NCBI GenBank assembly: GCA_913057245.1
Contig: CAJXNH010000001.1
Span: forward strand, 1 to 64,000
Source: an uncultured Phaeodactylibacter sp.
GTDB lineage: Bacteria > Bacteroidota > Bacteroidia > Chitinophagales > Saprospiraceae
DNA: 64,000 nucleotides
Direction: 5' to 3'
The first letter of the stretch is position 1, and the number at the start of each line of letters is the position of its first letter. Below, in pieces: positions 44,135-52,477 of this stretch. Both the position numbers and the translations under genes were made by a program. A model generated the notes under the pieces. The model did no database searches, was not told where the DNA came from, and saw only the letters and a list, made by a program, of their open reading frames with translations.

Positions 44135-44884
44135 ATGACAAAATTTAAATTTTCCACCCTAGCGCTGCTCGCGGTCTTCGCGCTTGCGTTTTCAGCTTGC
44201 GACAATGATGATGAAACGCCTGAAATTCAGGAAGGCACCGTGAATATGATGTTTGAGTACACTGTAGATGGTGCTGCTTTTGATACGGCACAGGTGTACG
44301 ATATCAATGGTACTTCCGTACGGTTCACCCTCGCTAATTTTTACGTAGGCGGTATCGAGCTGATGCCGGAAGAAGGTGATGCAATTCCCGTAGAAGGCAA
44401 TTACCTGCTGGTGACGCCGGAAGCAGGCATGCAGGAAGTGACCACGGTCCCTGCCGGGCATTACCACATGGTGAACTTCTTTGTGGGCGTAGACCCTGCT
44501 ATCAACAGTCAGTCTGAAGATGACTTTACCTCTCGCGATGCAGATGATCCGCTTGCTATTCAGTTCCCGGCCATGCACTGGAACTGGAACTCCGGCTACC
44601 GCTTCCTGCGCGTGGACGGAGAAGTGGATACAGATGGTGATGGCGTAATGGATGACACTATGGCTTTCCACCTGGGTACGGATAACATGCTGCAGAATGT
44701 AAGCCTTGTCGCTCACAAAGACGTGGAAACCGGTAGTAACATGCTGCACATGGAGTTTGACCTGGCGAAACTGTTTGAAGGCGTTGACCTGTCTACGGAC
44801 TACGTTACCCACACCATGAATAATCCTGAACTGGCAGCGGCTGTGCGGGATAACATCCCGGCTGCGATCAGTATGATGCACTAA
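44135..44884 (+). CDS. mbnP: MbnP family copper-binding lipoprotein
   Basis: 249 aa. The lipobox FSAC (Cys21) is followed by an acidic linker. The MbnP pattern is seen in FTLANFYVGGIELMPEE, the pair PAGHYHMVNFFVGVDPAIN and the diagnostic MHWNWNSGYRFLRVDG (~residues 147-162), with a calcium-like DTDGDGVMDD loop after it. In characterised MbnP proteins the di-heme enzyme MbnH oxidises a Trp to kynurenine, which then helps bind copper(I) with His/Met ligands. The Trp residues of the WNW segment are candidates but I cannot say which one. It is followed by a strong hairpin and then mbnH. Confidence 0.88.
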   Translation: MTKFKFSTLALLAVFALAFSACDNDDETPEIQEGTVNMMFEYTVDGAAFDTAQVYDINGTSVRFTLANFYVGGIELMPEEGDAIPVEGNYLLVTPEAGMQEVTTVPAGHYHMVNFFVGVDPAINSQSEDDFTSRDADDPLAIQFPAMHWNWNSGYRFLRVDGEVDTDGDGVMDDTMAFHLGTDNMLQNVSLVAHKDVETGSNMLHMEFDLAKLFEGVDLSTDYVTHTMNNPELAAAVRDNIPAAISMMH

Positions 44885-44890
44885 AACTGA

Positions 44891-44919
44891 AGGGTTGCCT
44901 GCGAAGAGCGGGCAACCCT
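44891..44919 (+). promoter_or_regulatory. Hairpin between mbnP and mbnH
   Basis: AGGGTTGCC (44891-44899) pairs perfectly with GGCAACCCT (44911-44919) around an 11 nt loop. No T tract follows (AAATTATTG), so it is better read as an attenuating or mRNA-protecting element than a full terminator. Confidence 0.65.
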
Positions 44920-44931
44920 AAATTATTGATT

Positions 44932-45939
44932 ATGCGGTATTTCCCATTCCTTTTGTTGCTCTTGTTTTTTACTTCCTGTGAAAAGGAGCCGGCCTCTCCG
45001 GTCGACACCACGCCTTACGTTTTGGAATTGCCGCCGCACTTCCCGTATCCGGATATCCCGGAAGATAATGAGCTGACTGAAGCCCGGGTTGCACTGGGCA
45101 AAATGCTGTTTTTTGAGCCTGCACTTTCGGTAGATTCCAGCATTACCTGTGGCTCCTGCCATAAGCAATCGCTTGCCTTTGCCGATGACCTGTCCATCAG
45201 TCCCGGTGTACGGGGGCGGCTGGGGTTTAGAAATTCACCTACATTGGTCAATCTGGCCTATCTCACCAAAGTCAACAAGGACGGGGGCGTGCCTAAGCTC
45301 GACATTCAGGCGTTGGTGCCCATCGAAGACCATGCCGAGATGAACCTGCCGATCCTTCATGCTGCTGAGCGACTCAATGCGGATCCGGAATATGTAGACG
45401 CTTTTCAACGGGCATATGGCGAGCCAGCCAATCCATTTACCATCACCCGGGCACTTGGAGCTTTCCAGCGCACCCTCATTAGTGCCAATAGTACTTACGA
45501 TCAGTACCTCATGGGCGAAGTTAGCCTCAATGCTGCTGCAGAGCGTGGCCGCCAACTGTTTTTCAGCGATGCAACCAACTGTAGCAATTGCCACGGAGGC
45601 TTTAACTTTACGGAAAACGGCTTCTTCAACAACGGGCTGTACGAAACGTATGAAGACTGGGGCCGCCGCCGCGTCACGGGCCTGCCTGAAGATGATGGCG
45701 TCTTTCGCGTGCCTACTTTGCGTAACATAGCCCTCACCGCGCCTTACATGCACGACGGGAGCCTGCCGGATTTGCAAGCCGTGCTGGAGCACTACAACAC
45801 CGGTGGTACAACCCACCCAAACAAAGACCACCGCATTCGCCCACTGGGCCTTTCTACTGAACAATTGGCTGATCTGGAAGCCTTTCTGCATACTCTTACC
45901 GATGCCTCCTTTTTAACAGACCAGAGATTTAAGCCCTAA
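44932..45939 (+). CDS. mbnH: MauG/MbnH-type di-heme cytochrome c peroxidase, lipoprotein
   Basis: 335 aa from the ATG at 44932; a TTG 6 bp upstream is a less likely start. The lipobox FTSC places it in the periplasm on a membrane. Two heme motifs: CGSCHK (~67) and CSNCHG (~214). Family segments include ARVALGKMLFFEPALS, GFRNSPTLVNLAY, and VPTLRNIALTAPYMHDGSLPDLQAVLEHYN at the end. MbnH proteins use a high-valent di-heme state to oxidise Trp in MbnP. Direct adjacency to mbnP makes MbnH the best label over a generic peroxidase. Palindromic repeats follow at 46001, then a convergent gene. Confidence 0.88.
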   Translation: MRYFPFLLLLLFFTSCEKEPASPVDTTPYVLELPPHFPYPDIPEDNELTEARVALGKMLFFEPALSVDSSITCGSCHKQSLAFADDLSISPGVRGRLGFRNSPTLVNLAYLTKVNKDGGVPKLDIQALVPIEDHAEMNLPILHAAERLNADPEYVDAFQRAYGEPANPFTITRALGAFQRTLISANSTYDQYLMGEVSLNAAAERGRQLFFSDATNCSNCHGGFNFTENGFFNNGLYETYEDWGRRRVTGLPEDDGVFRVPTLRNIALTAPYMHDGSLPDLQAVLEHYNTGGTTHPNKDHRIRPLGLSTEQLADLEAFLHTLTDASFLTDQRFKP

Positions 45940-46000
45940 TTGAAATCGCACATTAAGGTACACTCCTTCCCGTCCGATGTAGCGAAAATAGCCTTCGGGC

Positions 46001-46073
46001 GTTAGGGTACGCTTTCCCATCGTGCCCTAACTTGTACTTAGGTTAGGGCAGACTTTCCCAGTATGCCCTAACT
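46001..46073. repeat. Two palindromic repeat units between convergent genes
   Basis: GTTAGGG..CTTTCCCA..CCCTAAC occurs twice, at 46001-46031 and 46042-46072. The units are alike in sequence and each is a stem with a CTTTCCCA-centred loop. They match the outer arms of the unit near 6613-6678. They sit between mbnH and a convergent DAO gene and may also terminate transcription. Confidence 0.75.
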
Positions 46074-47012
46074 TAAACCACGTATAATCTTCAAAATTTC
46101 CCCTGCGCAGCCCCAGGACACCGTAAAACCCGCCCCACCGTGCCCGTAATTATGAAAAATGGGCTGACCGGGCTCCCGCTCACAGCGGATGGCTGGCCGC
46201 TTAGGGCGCAGTCCTGCGGCAGCATTGATCAACTTAGGTTGGGTAAGGGAAGGCTGCAATTGAGCGCAGCGCCGGAGGATAATTTGAGTGTCTTCCGGAG
46301 AAGTCGTGCTATTATAATCATGCTCGTAGTCGGTACCTCCCAGAATAGTATCCCTACCGCGTTGGATCACATAAGCCAGCTTGCCTTTGTCCATGGAGTC
46401 TACCATAGACCGGGTGCCAGGTACATTTTCCACTTTGACCACTTGCCCGCGAATGGGGTAGACCGATTCATCCTGACATAATTCCCGTGCCCCAAGCCCG
46501 GCACAGTTGACGATGAGGTCCGCTTTTCGGGCCAGGTCAGTCAGGTGATGTACGGTTGCTTGTTGGAATAATCCACCCGCTTTCAGAAAACGGCTTTGCA
46601 GGTAGGGCAGGTAGACCGGCGCTTCCGCTAAAGGGACCCGGGCAAGGTAGCCCATTTCATACCCCGGCGGCAGTTCTTCGGCTTTTGCCAGGCGTACGGC
46701 ACCTTCCGGCAGTTCCTCCCGCCAGCTGTTATCGAGCCCCGGGCGGGTGAGGACCAGGAAATCGGTCATGCTTACCCCTCTGGCTGGTGTTTGCGCCAGC
46801 TGCTCAAAGACCCGGTAGGACTCAGCACTCCAGCGATTGGCAGCTTGAACCGGCTCTACCGAATAGGGGAACCAAATGGCGGCGGCTACGGCGGAGGTCG
46901 TGGCACCAGGCAGGTCTTGAGTGTAAATGTTGACTGCGTAACCCGCTTCCTGCAAGGTTACAGCAGTGGTCAGGCCCGAAACGCCCGCTCCGATAACGAT
47001 GACCCGCCTCAT
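46068..47012 (-). CDS. D-amino-acid oxidase-family FAD oxidoreductase
   Basis: 314 aa from the Met at 47012, which opens the dinucleotide-binding motif RRVIVIGAGVSGLTTAVTL. The TSAVAAAIWFPYSVEP segment is a family feature near the flavin. A DAO C-terminal signature is present as HNYGHGGAGFTVSWGCA (~residues 285-301), in which the Gly-rich loop contacts FAD. DAO enzymes oxidise D-amino acids to oxo acids with H2O2; the substrate here cannot be fixed. The start codon overlaps the stop of the upstream DinB gene (ATGA), showing translational coupling. The frame continues 31 codons upstream within dinB, which is shadow. Confidence 0.88.
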   Translation of the reverse strand: MRRVIVIGAGVSGLTTAVTLQEAGYAVNIYTQDLPGATTSAVAAAIWFPYSVEPVQAANRWSAESYRVFEQLAQTPARGVSMTDFLVLTRPGLDNSWREELPEGAVRLAKAEELPPGYEMGYLARVPLAEAPVYLPYLQSRFLKAGGLFQQATVHHLTDLARKADLIVNCAGLGARELCQDESVYPIRGQVVKVENVPGTRSMVDSMDKGKLAYVIQRGRDTILGGTDYEHDYNSTTSPEDTQIILRRCAQLQPSLTQPKLINAAAGLRPKRPAIRCEREPGQPIFHNYGHGGAGFTVSWGCAGEILKIIRGLS

Positions 47013-47620
47013 TTCTCCATCGCTTTGCCCTGAAACCAGCTGATGCCGGGGAATACCGGGTTGCCTGCTGCCCGCCGAAAGGAGACCACCTGGCCAACAT
47101 GCCAAAGTGCATCTGCAATGGGGCCGTTGAGCTGAAACCAGAAGGGGACAGTTGATTGTACGCCCTCCCGTTCAAAGATCAGGTCAAAGCGTTCCATGTC
47201 GTTGGTGTTGGCTTCACGGAACTGATCGCTAGCTGCTTTAAGGTTTTCCAAAGTGGCTCGCCGGAGGTCTTCAAAGTCTTCGGGAGCGGCTGGTGCCGGG
47301 CGTTTATTGGGCAGCTGAAAGGCGCTGTTGCAGACCATTGCTGAAAGGTCGTGGATGTGGGTTAGTGTCTCCATAGTAGTGCGTCCATCCAGGCTGGGCT
47401 TGTAAAGCAGGTCTTTTTCGGTTAGCCCTTCGGTTGCCCAGTAATAGCGGAAGCCAAGGCCATCAATCATTCTGGCAACGGTGGCGCTGCTGGTGTAGGA
47501 TTCCGGCGCATCGGGGATTTGCCGGTAGGGTAGGGTGTCGCCTTGCATAGCGGTTTGGGTTTGGGCGTTGGTGGCCATGAAAAAAAGCAAGATGCTCAGT
47601 AGAAAAGGATAGGGCTGCAT
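47009..47620 (-). CDS. DinB family protein, exported
   Basis: 203 aa with a signal peptide (PYPFLLSILLFFMATNAQTQ). The DinB four-helix fold is suggested by ARMIDGLGFRYYWATEGLTE, TMETLTHIHDLSAMVCNSAF and the C-terminal DALWHVGQVVSFRRAAGNP. Three His in these helices would form the metal site. DinB proteins are metal-dependent, thiol-related hydrolases or transferases, mostly uncharacterised. A signal peptide is found in a subset of Bacteroidota members. The stop codon overlaps the start of the DAO gene by 4 bp (ATGA), so the two are co-translated and perhaps act on related substrates. Confidence 0.85.
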   Translation of the reverse strand: MQPYPFLLSILLFFMATNAQTQTAMQGDTLPYRQIPDAPESYTSSATVARMIDGLGFRYYWATEGLTEKDLLYKPSLDGRTTMETLTHIHDLSAMVCNSAFQLPNKRPAPAAPEDFEDLRRATLENLKAASDQFREANTNDMERFDLIFEREGVQSTVPFWFQLNGPIADALWHVGQVVSFRRAAGNPVFPGISWFQGKAMEK

Positions 47621-47655
47621 GCGTAGGTTTTTTCTGTTGTCGAGATACCGGCTGT

Positions 47656-49182
47656 TTATGGTAATTTGAATGCAGGGAGGTCTTCCCTTAAGTCATAAGC
47701 GAAGCCATTAACAACTGCGTAATCATATCGTCCGTTTTTTTCGAGCAGGAAGCTGGGGTTGCCGTATTGGTAGATGGCGTTGTTGGGTTGTTTGCCCGGA
47801 GCAATAAGGGCTACTGGCCACCGGGCGGAAGCCTGGGCGGGTGGGCGGTTCGTGACTGCAAAATCGGTATATCCTTGTGAAAGCAGCCCCCGAATATCCT
47901 TTTGGCGCAAGGCACTAACATCCGGGAGGGCCTGAGGGTACAGCTTGCCTGGCACGATGGTGTAGCCTGTGGCATCCAGTTCTTCGTATCCGTGATAAGT
48001 GGAAAGGTCGCCCAGGTCGCTAATGCTGCCCCGGAGGTAATAGGCACGGGCATCGTCAACGTCAATTTCCCGGTGCCGCCACGCCAGGTCGGTCACAAAG
48101 GGCTGATCCTCGTACATGCGGGTGGCATTGCGGAGGATGAAATCATAAAAAGCCCCGCTGTCGTTGTAGGGAATATCTTCGTAGGCTTCCTGTGGCCAGC
48201 TTTCAAAACTGCCATCGGCGATCGACCGGAAAGCCGTCAGCAGGATGGTGAAGTGCAACTGCCGCAGGTACTGCTTCTCCCGGTCTTCTTTTAGCCCACC
48301 GCTTTCAATGAGAATGGTGTTGGTGCCCCATTTTTGCATATTATCACCGAAAGCCCGGGGCTCGAAGGTGTCATCGTACCGACCGGTCATGCCCGGGATG
48401 TACTGTTGCAGCACTTCATCCATCAAAACAATGAGCTGCATGGCATTCGCACGGTCCTCGTTAATGTCTTTTTCAGCATTGAAGGCAGGGGCAAGAAAGG
48501 ACACCGAGGCTGTTTTCGGGCTGTCCCCGGCGGCATAATAGCGGTTTTTATCGTGTAGGTTGAAGCCCCAGACCGCTTGTGTTCGGTCACGGGCAGCTTT
48601 CAGGATTTTGGATTCCGGGCTTTGCAGGCGAAGGGCATCCCGGTTGAGGTCGATGTCGAGCACATTCCGCCTTTGGTAGCGCTCTGTGCCATCCGGGTTG
48701 AGCATAGGGATAAAATGCAGGGTCAGCTCTGAGGTGATCCAGTCCCTCAGGCTGTCGAAGCCATCACCACTGGCTTTGAAAAAATTGAAAATGTCCATAA
48801 TTGCCATGGTCGCGGTGGGCTCGTCACCGTGCATTTGCGACCAAAGCAAGACCGGCACCGACCCGCTCCCGATACGCACTTCGTAGATGGCCCGACCTTC
48901 CAGAGAGCTTCCGAGTTTTTCTACTTCAAAATCGTCAGGCAGGTCATTGATCAGCGGCTCGATGTCCGCATGCTTGAAGCGCAGGTCCTTAATAACGGGT
49001 TCCCGGAATTGTTCAAAAGCCTCGTGCAGTTGTGCGGCCAGCGGAGGCGCTTCGGGGCGGGTTATGGCCTGGCTTAGGGAATCGCCTTCGCCAAGGAGCG
49101 GGGTATCAAGTTCTTCTGGGGCATTCTGGCAGCCGGTGGCCCAAAGTATTGCGAGCAGGCAGAAAGGTAGAAGGTGTTTCAT
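47656..49182 (-). CDS. M14 family zinc carboxypeptidase, lipoprotein
   Basis: 508 aa from the Met at 49182 with lipobox WATGC (MKHLLPFCLLAILWATGC). The zinc-binding HxxE reads HGDEPTATMAIMD (~residues 119-131); the substrate-binding Arg/Asn come in NPDGTERYQRRNVLDIDLNRD. The catalytic Glu is in ILIESGGLKEDR (~290). The ~180 C-terminal residues form an extra domain. M14 peptidases remove C-terminal amino acids, or gamma-linked residues from wall peptides. A protein or wall-peptide substrate is possible. The gene is 35 bp upstream of dinB on the same strand, so a three-gene unit (M14, DinB, DAO) is plausible, perhaps for D-amino-acid or peptide use. Confidence 0.9.
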   Translation of the reverse strand: MKHLLPFCLLAILWATGCQNAPEELDTPLLGEGDSLSQAITRPEAPPLAAQLHEAFEQFREPVIKDLRFKHADIEPLINDLPDDFEVEKLGSSLEGRAIYEVRIGSGSVPVLLWSQMHGDEPTATMAIMDIFNFFKASGDGFDSLRDWITSELTLHFIPMLNPDGTERYQRRNVLDIDLNRDALRLQSPESKILKAARDRTQAVWGFNLHDKNRYYAAGDSPKTASVSFLAPAFNAEKDINEDRANAMQLIVLMDEVLQQYIPGMTGRYDDTFEPRAFGDNMQKWGTNTILIESGGLKEDREKQYLRQLHFTILLTAFRSIADGSFESWPQEAYEDIPYNDSGAFYDFILRNATRMYEDQPFVTDLAWRHREIDVDDARAYYLRGSISDLGDLSTYHGYEELDATGYTIVPGKLYPQALPDVSALRQKDIRGLLSQGYTDFAVTNRPPAQASARWPVALIAPGKQPNNAIYQYGNPSFLLEKNGRYDYAVVNGFAYDLREDLPAFKLP

Positions 49183-49289
49183 GGCTAAAATTTTAGGCTT
49201 GCCGACAAAATAGGGATTCTTGGTTGATAGTGCGGGGGCATTTCTGTATCTTATAGGCATTACGCCATAAAACATTAAATCGTCAAGCT

Positions 49290-49448
49290 ATGAAAATCCG
49301 GGCAGTTTCCGGACAACTGCTGCAGTCTGGTACTGTGCAACAATCCGGCAGTTCTTTGAATGTCAGTACTTTGCCTAAAGGGTGGTATGTACTGACGGTG
49401 CTTCTGCCAGACGGGCAGCAACGCCCCCTGCCTTTCATAAAGCAATAA
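49290..49448 (+). pseudogene. Orphan T9SS sorting-domain tail (52 codons)
   Basis: An open frame from an ATG at 49290 to a TAA at 49446-49448 encodes 52 residues. They read like the second half of a type A sorting domain: SGQLLQSGTVQQSGSSLNVS, then LPKGWYVLTVLLPDGQQ and a terminal LPFIKQ. Compare the pattern x-G-x-x-V-x-S-G...LPAGxYxLxVxxxxGxxxxxxxVK in neighbouring proteins. No signal peptide or FPNP opening is present, and a stop (TAG at 49254-49256) closes the frame upstream. It may be the remnant of a deleted surface-protein gene, or a tiny protein. The next gene, a T9SS protein, starts 42 bp later. Confidence 0.6.
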
Positions 49449-49490
49449 GTAGGCCCATAAACCACGCCTTCAATCCAAAATTCACTCAAA

Positions 49491-50867
49491 ATGAAAAATA
49501 TACTACTCCTATTTCTATCCATCTTTTTTGCGGTATCGCTCAATGCCGCTTCCATCCGGGGCGGGGAAATCACTTTTCAGCAAACCGCGCCTCTAACACT
49601 GGAGGCGGAGCTCCACCTCTACATTCAGGCTAATGCCACGGCTACCGTACCGGATTCTGTTACTTTGTGCTGGGGAGACGGAGCCTGTTCAACTGCTTGG
49701 GTTTCTAATGGCATAGATGCTAATAATGATGGCTTGCCCGACGGGGAACAATTAACGCCGGTTCAACTCCTGGGCGTCTATCGGGTAGCCCACACGTATG
49801 AGGACCCTGGGCAATACACCCTTTCGGTCAACGAGCCGAACCGGGTGATCGTTATGAATGGAGGTCTTGAGCCTTTTCCATTTTATATTGAGTCGCTGGC
49901 AACAGTCACTGAGACAGAGGAGCCCCACTTTAGCCCGGTTTTTTACGAGCCTGCCATGCTGGACCGCAGTGCCTCGGGGCAGGTGTTTACGCATTTGTCG
50001 GCTGCTTTTGACCGCGATGGGGATGCGTTGGTACATCAGCTGGTAATCCCAAAGTCAGCAGCAGGCACTATCCCGGGTTATCAGGAGCCTACGTCGATCA
50101 ACCCTGGCCCCAATAATCAGTTGACGATAGATGCCGGGACCGGTCTGTTTGTCTGGGACGCCCCACAGCGGCCGGGCCGGTACTTAATTAATATCATGGT
50201 CAGCACCTACCGGGACGGGGCGCTTTGGGAGCAGGTGACTCGTGATATGCTGATTGAAGTCGAAGAGCTGACGGCGCTTCCTCCCGCGCTTACCCTCTCG
50301 GATGAGTCCGCACTGCAGGAAGTGCAGGTGGGCGATGTGGTAGAATTGGAGGCGGTGGCCCAAAGCATCCCTTTCGGTGGGGAGGTGGAGCTGACCGCAG
50401 CGGGCGGTCTGCTGGCCTTTTTCAATACCCCGGCGGTTTTTGATACCACGTCTGGCCCTCAGCCGCTCGAAGCCTTTTCCTGGACGGTAGAGCCTGAGGA
50501 TGACAGGGTGGAGCCCTACCTCATCGGCTTTAAAGCCAAAGACCTGAGCAGCGGGCTGGCGACATTCATCCCTGTACAATTCCAGGTGGTGGAGGAGCTG
50601 ACCGGGGCGGTTGATGAGGGAAGATCAGTTACGCTGCATGTTTTTCCCAATCCAGGGGCTGGAGTATTGCAGGTTGAAATGGAGGCATTAAATACCTCTG
50701 TGCGCTTTGAGGTGTACGATGCGAACGGCGCAAGGGTCACTTCCGGGCAGTGGAGAAACTTTCCCGCTCAGCTCAATGTACAGCAGTTTCCGGGCGGAGT
50801 CTACCAGCTAAGGGTATGGGGTGCAGAAGGTCAGGGCGTGCAACGCTTCATTGTCGCTGGAAAGTAG
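49491..50867 (+). CDS. Secreted beta-rich protein with T9SS sorting domain
   Basis: 458 aa with a signal peptide ending SLNAAS. The opening SIRGGEITFQQTAPLTLEAE and CWGDGACSTAW resemble the start of Bacteroidota gliding or adhesin-like beta proteins that begin with GGEI. Ig-like domains follow (FSPVFYEPAMLDRSA, then HLSAAFDRDGDALVHQL). A cadherin/PKD-like region covers residues ~260-375. The C-terminal ~75 residues are a sorting domain (LHVFPNPGAG ... QGVQRFIVAGK). A surface or matrix role is expected; no enzymatic motif was seen. It ends 27 bp before the thioesterase gene and is probably not part of that unit. Confidence 0.85.
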   Translation: MKNILLLFLSIFFAVSLNAASIRGGEITFQQTAPLTLEAELHLYIQANATATVPDSVTLCWGDGACSTAWVSNGIDANNDGLPDGEQLTPVQLLGVYRVAHTYEDPGQYTLSVNEPNRVIVMNGGLEPFPFYIESLATVTETEEPHFSPVFYEPAMLDRSASGQVFTHLSAAFDRDGDALVHQLVIPKSAAGTIPGYQEPTSINPGPNNQLTIDAGTGLFVWDAPQRPGRYLINIMVSTYRDGALWEQVTRDMLIEVEELTALPPALTLSDESALQEVQVGDVVELEAVAQSIPFGGEVELTAAGGLLAFFNTPAVFDTTSGPQPLEAFSWTVEPEDDRVEPYLIGFKAKDLSSGLATFIPVQFQVVEELTGAVDEGRSVTLHVFPNPGAGVLQVEMEALNTSVRFEVYDANGARVTSGQWRNFPAQLNVQQFPGGVYQLRVWGAEGQGVQRFIVAGK

Positions 50868-50894
50868 CTATATTGCCAGTTCAAAAAGCAAACT

Positions 50895-51338
50895 ATGGCT
50901 TCGGCAATTTCAGAACTGGCAGATTTTGCGGTGCAGTCCGACATCACAGTGCAGTGGGGCGAGATGGACGCTGCCAACCACGTCAATAATGTAGTTTACC
51001 TGCGGTGGTTTGAGCATGCGCGGGTGGTGTACCTCGACCGGCTTAATTATCCGGTTGTACTGGAGCAGGAGGGGCTGCCGGGCGTGATTCTGGCAAAGCA
51101 AGACTGTAAATACCTGTTCCCGGTACACTATCCGGATACGATTACGATGGGGATCAAGGTTACGGAAATGGGTGAGGACCGCTTTGTGATGCATTGCAAA
51201 ATGTATAGTCAGGAGCATCAGCGTCTGGTGGCGATTGCGAATGCCACAATCGTTACGTACGACTATGTGAAGCAGTCGAAGGCGCCTGTTCCGGAAAGTC
51301 TTCGTCAGGGCATACAGGCTATAGAACAACAAGTATGA
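50895..51338 (+). CDS. Acyl-CoA thioesterase (4HBT, YbgC/FadM-like)
   Basis: 147 aa hotdog-fold enzyme. The active-site segment WGEMDAANHVNNVVYLRWFE (residues ~21-40) contains the Asp and the HVNN-x-x-Y pattern of the 4HBT family. Downstream VILAKQDCKYLFPVHYPDTI forms the central strand region. It hydrolyses acyl-CoA to free acid and CoA in the cytosol; chain preference is not readable. The stop overlaps the start of the next gene (flavin monooxygenase-like) by 4 bp, showing a two-gene operon. The length is normal for the family. Confidence 0.92.
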   Translation: MASAISELADFAVQSDITVQWGEMDAANHVNNVVYLRWFEHARVVYLDRLNYPVVLEQEGLPGVILAKQDCKYLFPVHYPDTITMGIKVTEMGEDRFVMHCKMYSQEHQRLVAIANATIVTYDYVKQSKAPVPESLRQGIQAIEQQV

Positions 51339-52477
51339 AAGCGACACCGATTTTAATCGTTGGGGCCGGGCCGGCCGGGTTAGCCATTGCCGGGCGGTTG
51401 CGCCACTGGGGACTCGATTTTGAGCTCATTGAGCAAAGCCAGGAAGTCGGGCACGCCTGGCACCACCACTATGAGCGGGTGCACCTGCATACCGTGAAGG
51501 AATTTTCCCACCTGCCCCATCTTCCTTTTCCAGGGGAGTATCCGCAGTACGTCTCCCGTCAGCAGTTGGTAGATTATTTGGAAAGCTATGCCGCGCATTT
51601 CAAAATGGCGCCCCACTTCGGGCACAGCCTGGAGCGGGTAAGCCGGGAAGGCGATCACTGGGTCGCTGCCTGTGCAAATGGGGCTCACTTTAAAGCGGAG
51701 CACATCGTCTTCGCCACCGGGGTCAACCGGGTTCCCAACCGCCCACATTTTGAAGATCAGGAGGATTTTTCGGGCACTATGCTTCACAGCAAAGATTACC
51801 GCAATCCGGAGCCCTTCAGGGAAGCGGCTGTCCTGGTGGTGGGTATGGGCAATACCGGTGCGGAAATAGCGCTGGACCTGAGCGAAGCAGGCATTCCAAC
51901 CTTGCTATCCGTCAGAGGTCCGGTCAATATTGTGCCCCGCGATTTCCTGGGGCGGCCTACTCAAAAAACGGCCTTCACCCTTGCAAAGCTGCCTGCGCCC
52001 ATTGGCGACTGGATTGGCAAGCAGGTACAGGGGCTGGCGTTTGGAGACCTAAGGCCTTACGGGTTGAAGCCTTCTGCTATGCCGCCTGCGCGTCAGTTGC
52101 GGGAGACAGGCAAAACGCCGGTCATTGATATCGGCACGGTAGCTGCTATCAAAGCCGGTAAGATCAAGGTGGTTCCTGAACTAAAGGCCTTCACGCCAGA
52201 TGGCGCCATCTTTGAGGATGGGAGTGAGCACCGCTTTACGCACGTCATCCTGGCCACCGGCTATCACGCCCGCCTCGAAGCCTTTATTCCGCAAAGCGAG
52301 ACCTTGTTCAATGCAGATCACCTGCCCAAAAGCTGTATAGGGGAGGGGCCGCACGAGGGGCTCTACTTCCTCGGGTTTGACAATTATCAGCCTGGAGGCA
52401 TACTGGGCGTGGTGTACCGGGACTCAGCGCGTATTGCAGAGGCGATACAGGCCCGGTTAACGGTCAGCGGTGCGTAG
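51335..52477 (+). CDS. Flavin-containing monooxygenase-like NAD(P)/FAD oxidoreductase
   Basis: 380 aa. FAD-binding motif VGAGPAGLAIAGRL at residues ~8-21, and a second Rossmann motif VVGMGNTGAEIALDL (~167-181) for NAD(P)H. VFATGVNRVPNRP and VILATGYHARLEAFIP are the ATG motifs typical of the CzcO/FMO group. FMO-type enzymes hydroxylate or oxygenate small substrates. Coupling to a thioesterase (4 bp overlap) suggests an acid or lipid-derived substrate, but none can be named. The 3' end overlaps the convergent hydrolase gene by 21 bp. Confidence 0.9.
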   Translation: MKATPILIVGAGPAGLAIAGRLRHWGLDFELIEQSQEVGHAWHHHYERVHLHTVKEFSHLPHLPFPGEYPQYVSRQQLVDYLESYAAHFKMAPHFGHSLERVSREGDHWVAACANGAHFKAEHIVFATGVNRVPNRPHFEDQEDFSGTMLHSKDYRNPEPFREAAVLVVGMGNTGAEIALDLSEAGIPTLLSVRGPVNIVPRDFLGRPTQKTAFTLAKLPAPIGDWIGKQVQGLAFGDLRPYGLKPSAMPPARQLRETGKTPVIDIGTVAAIKAGKIKVVPELKAFTPDGAIFEDGSEHRFTHVILATGYHARLEAFIPQSETLFNADHLPKSCIGEGPHEGLYFLGFDNYQPGGILGVVYRDSARIAEAIQARLTVSGA

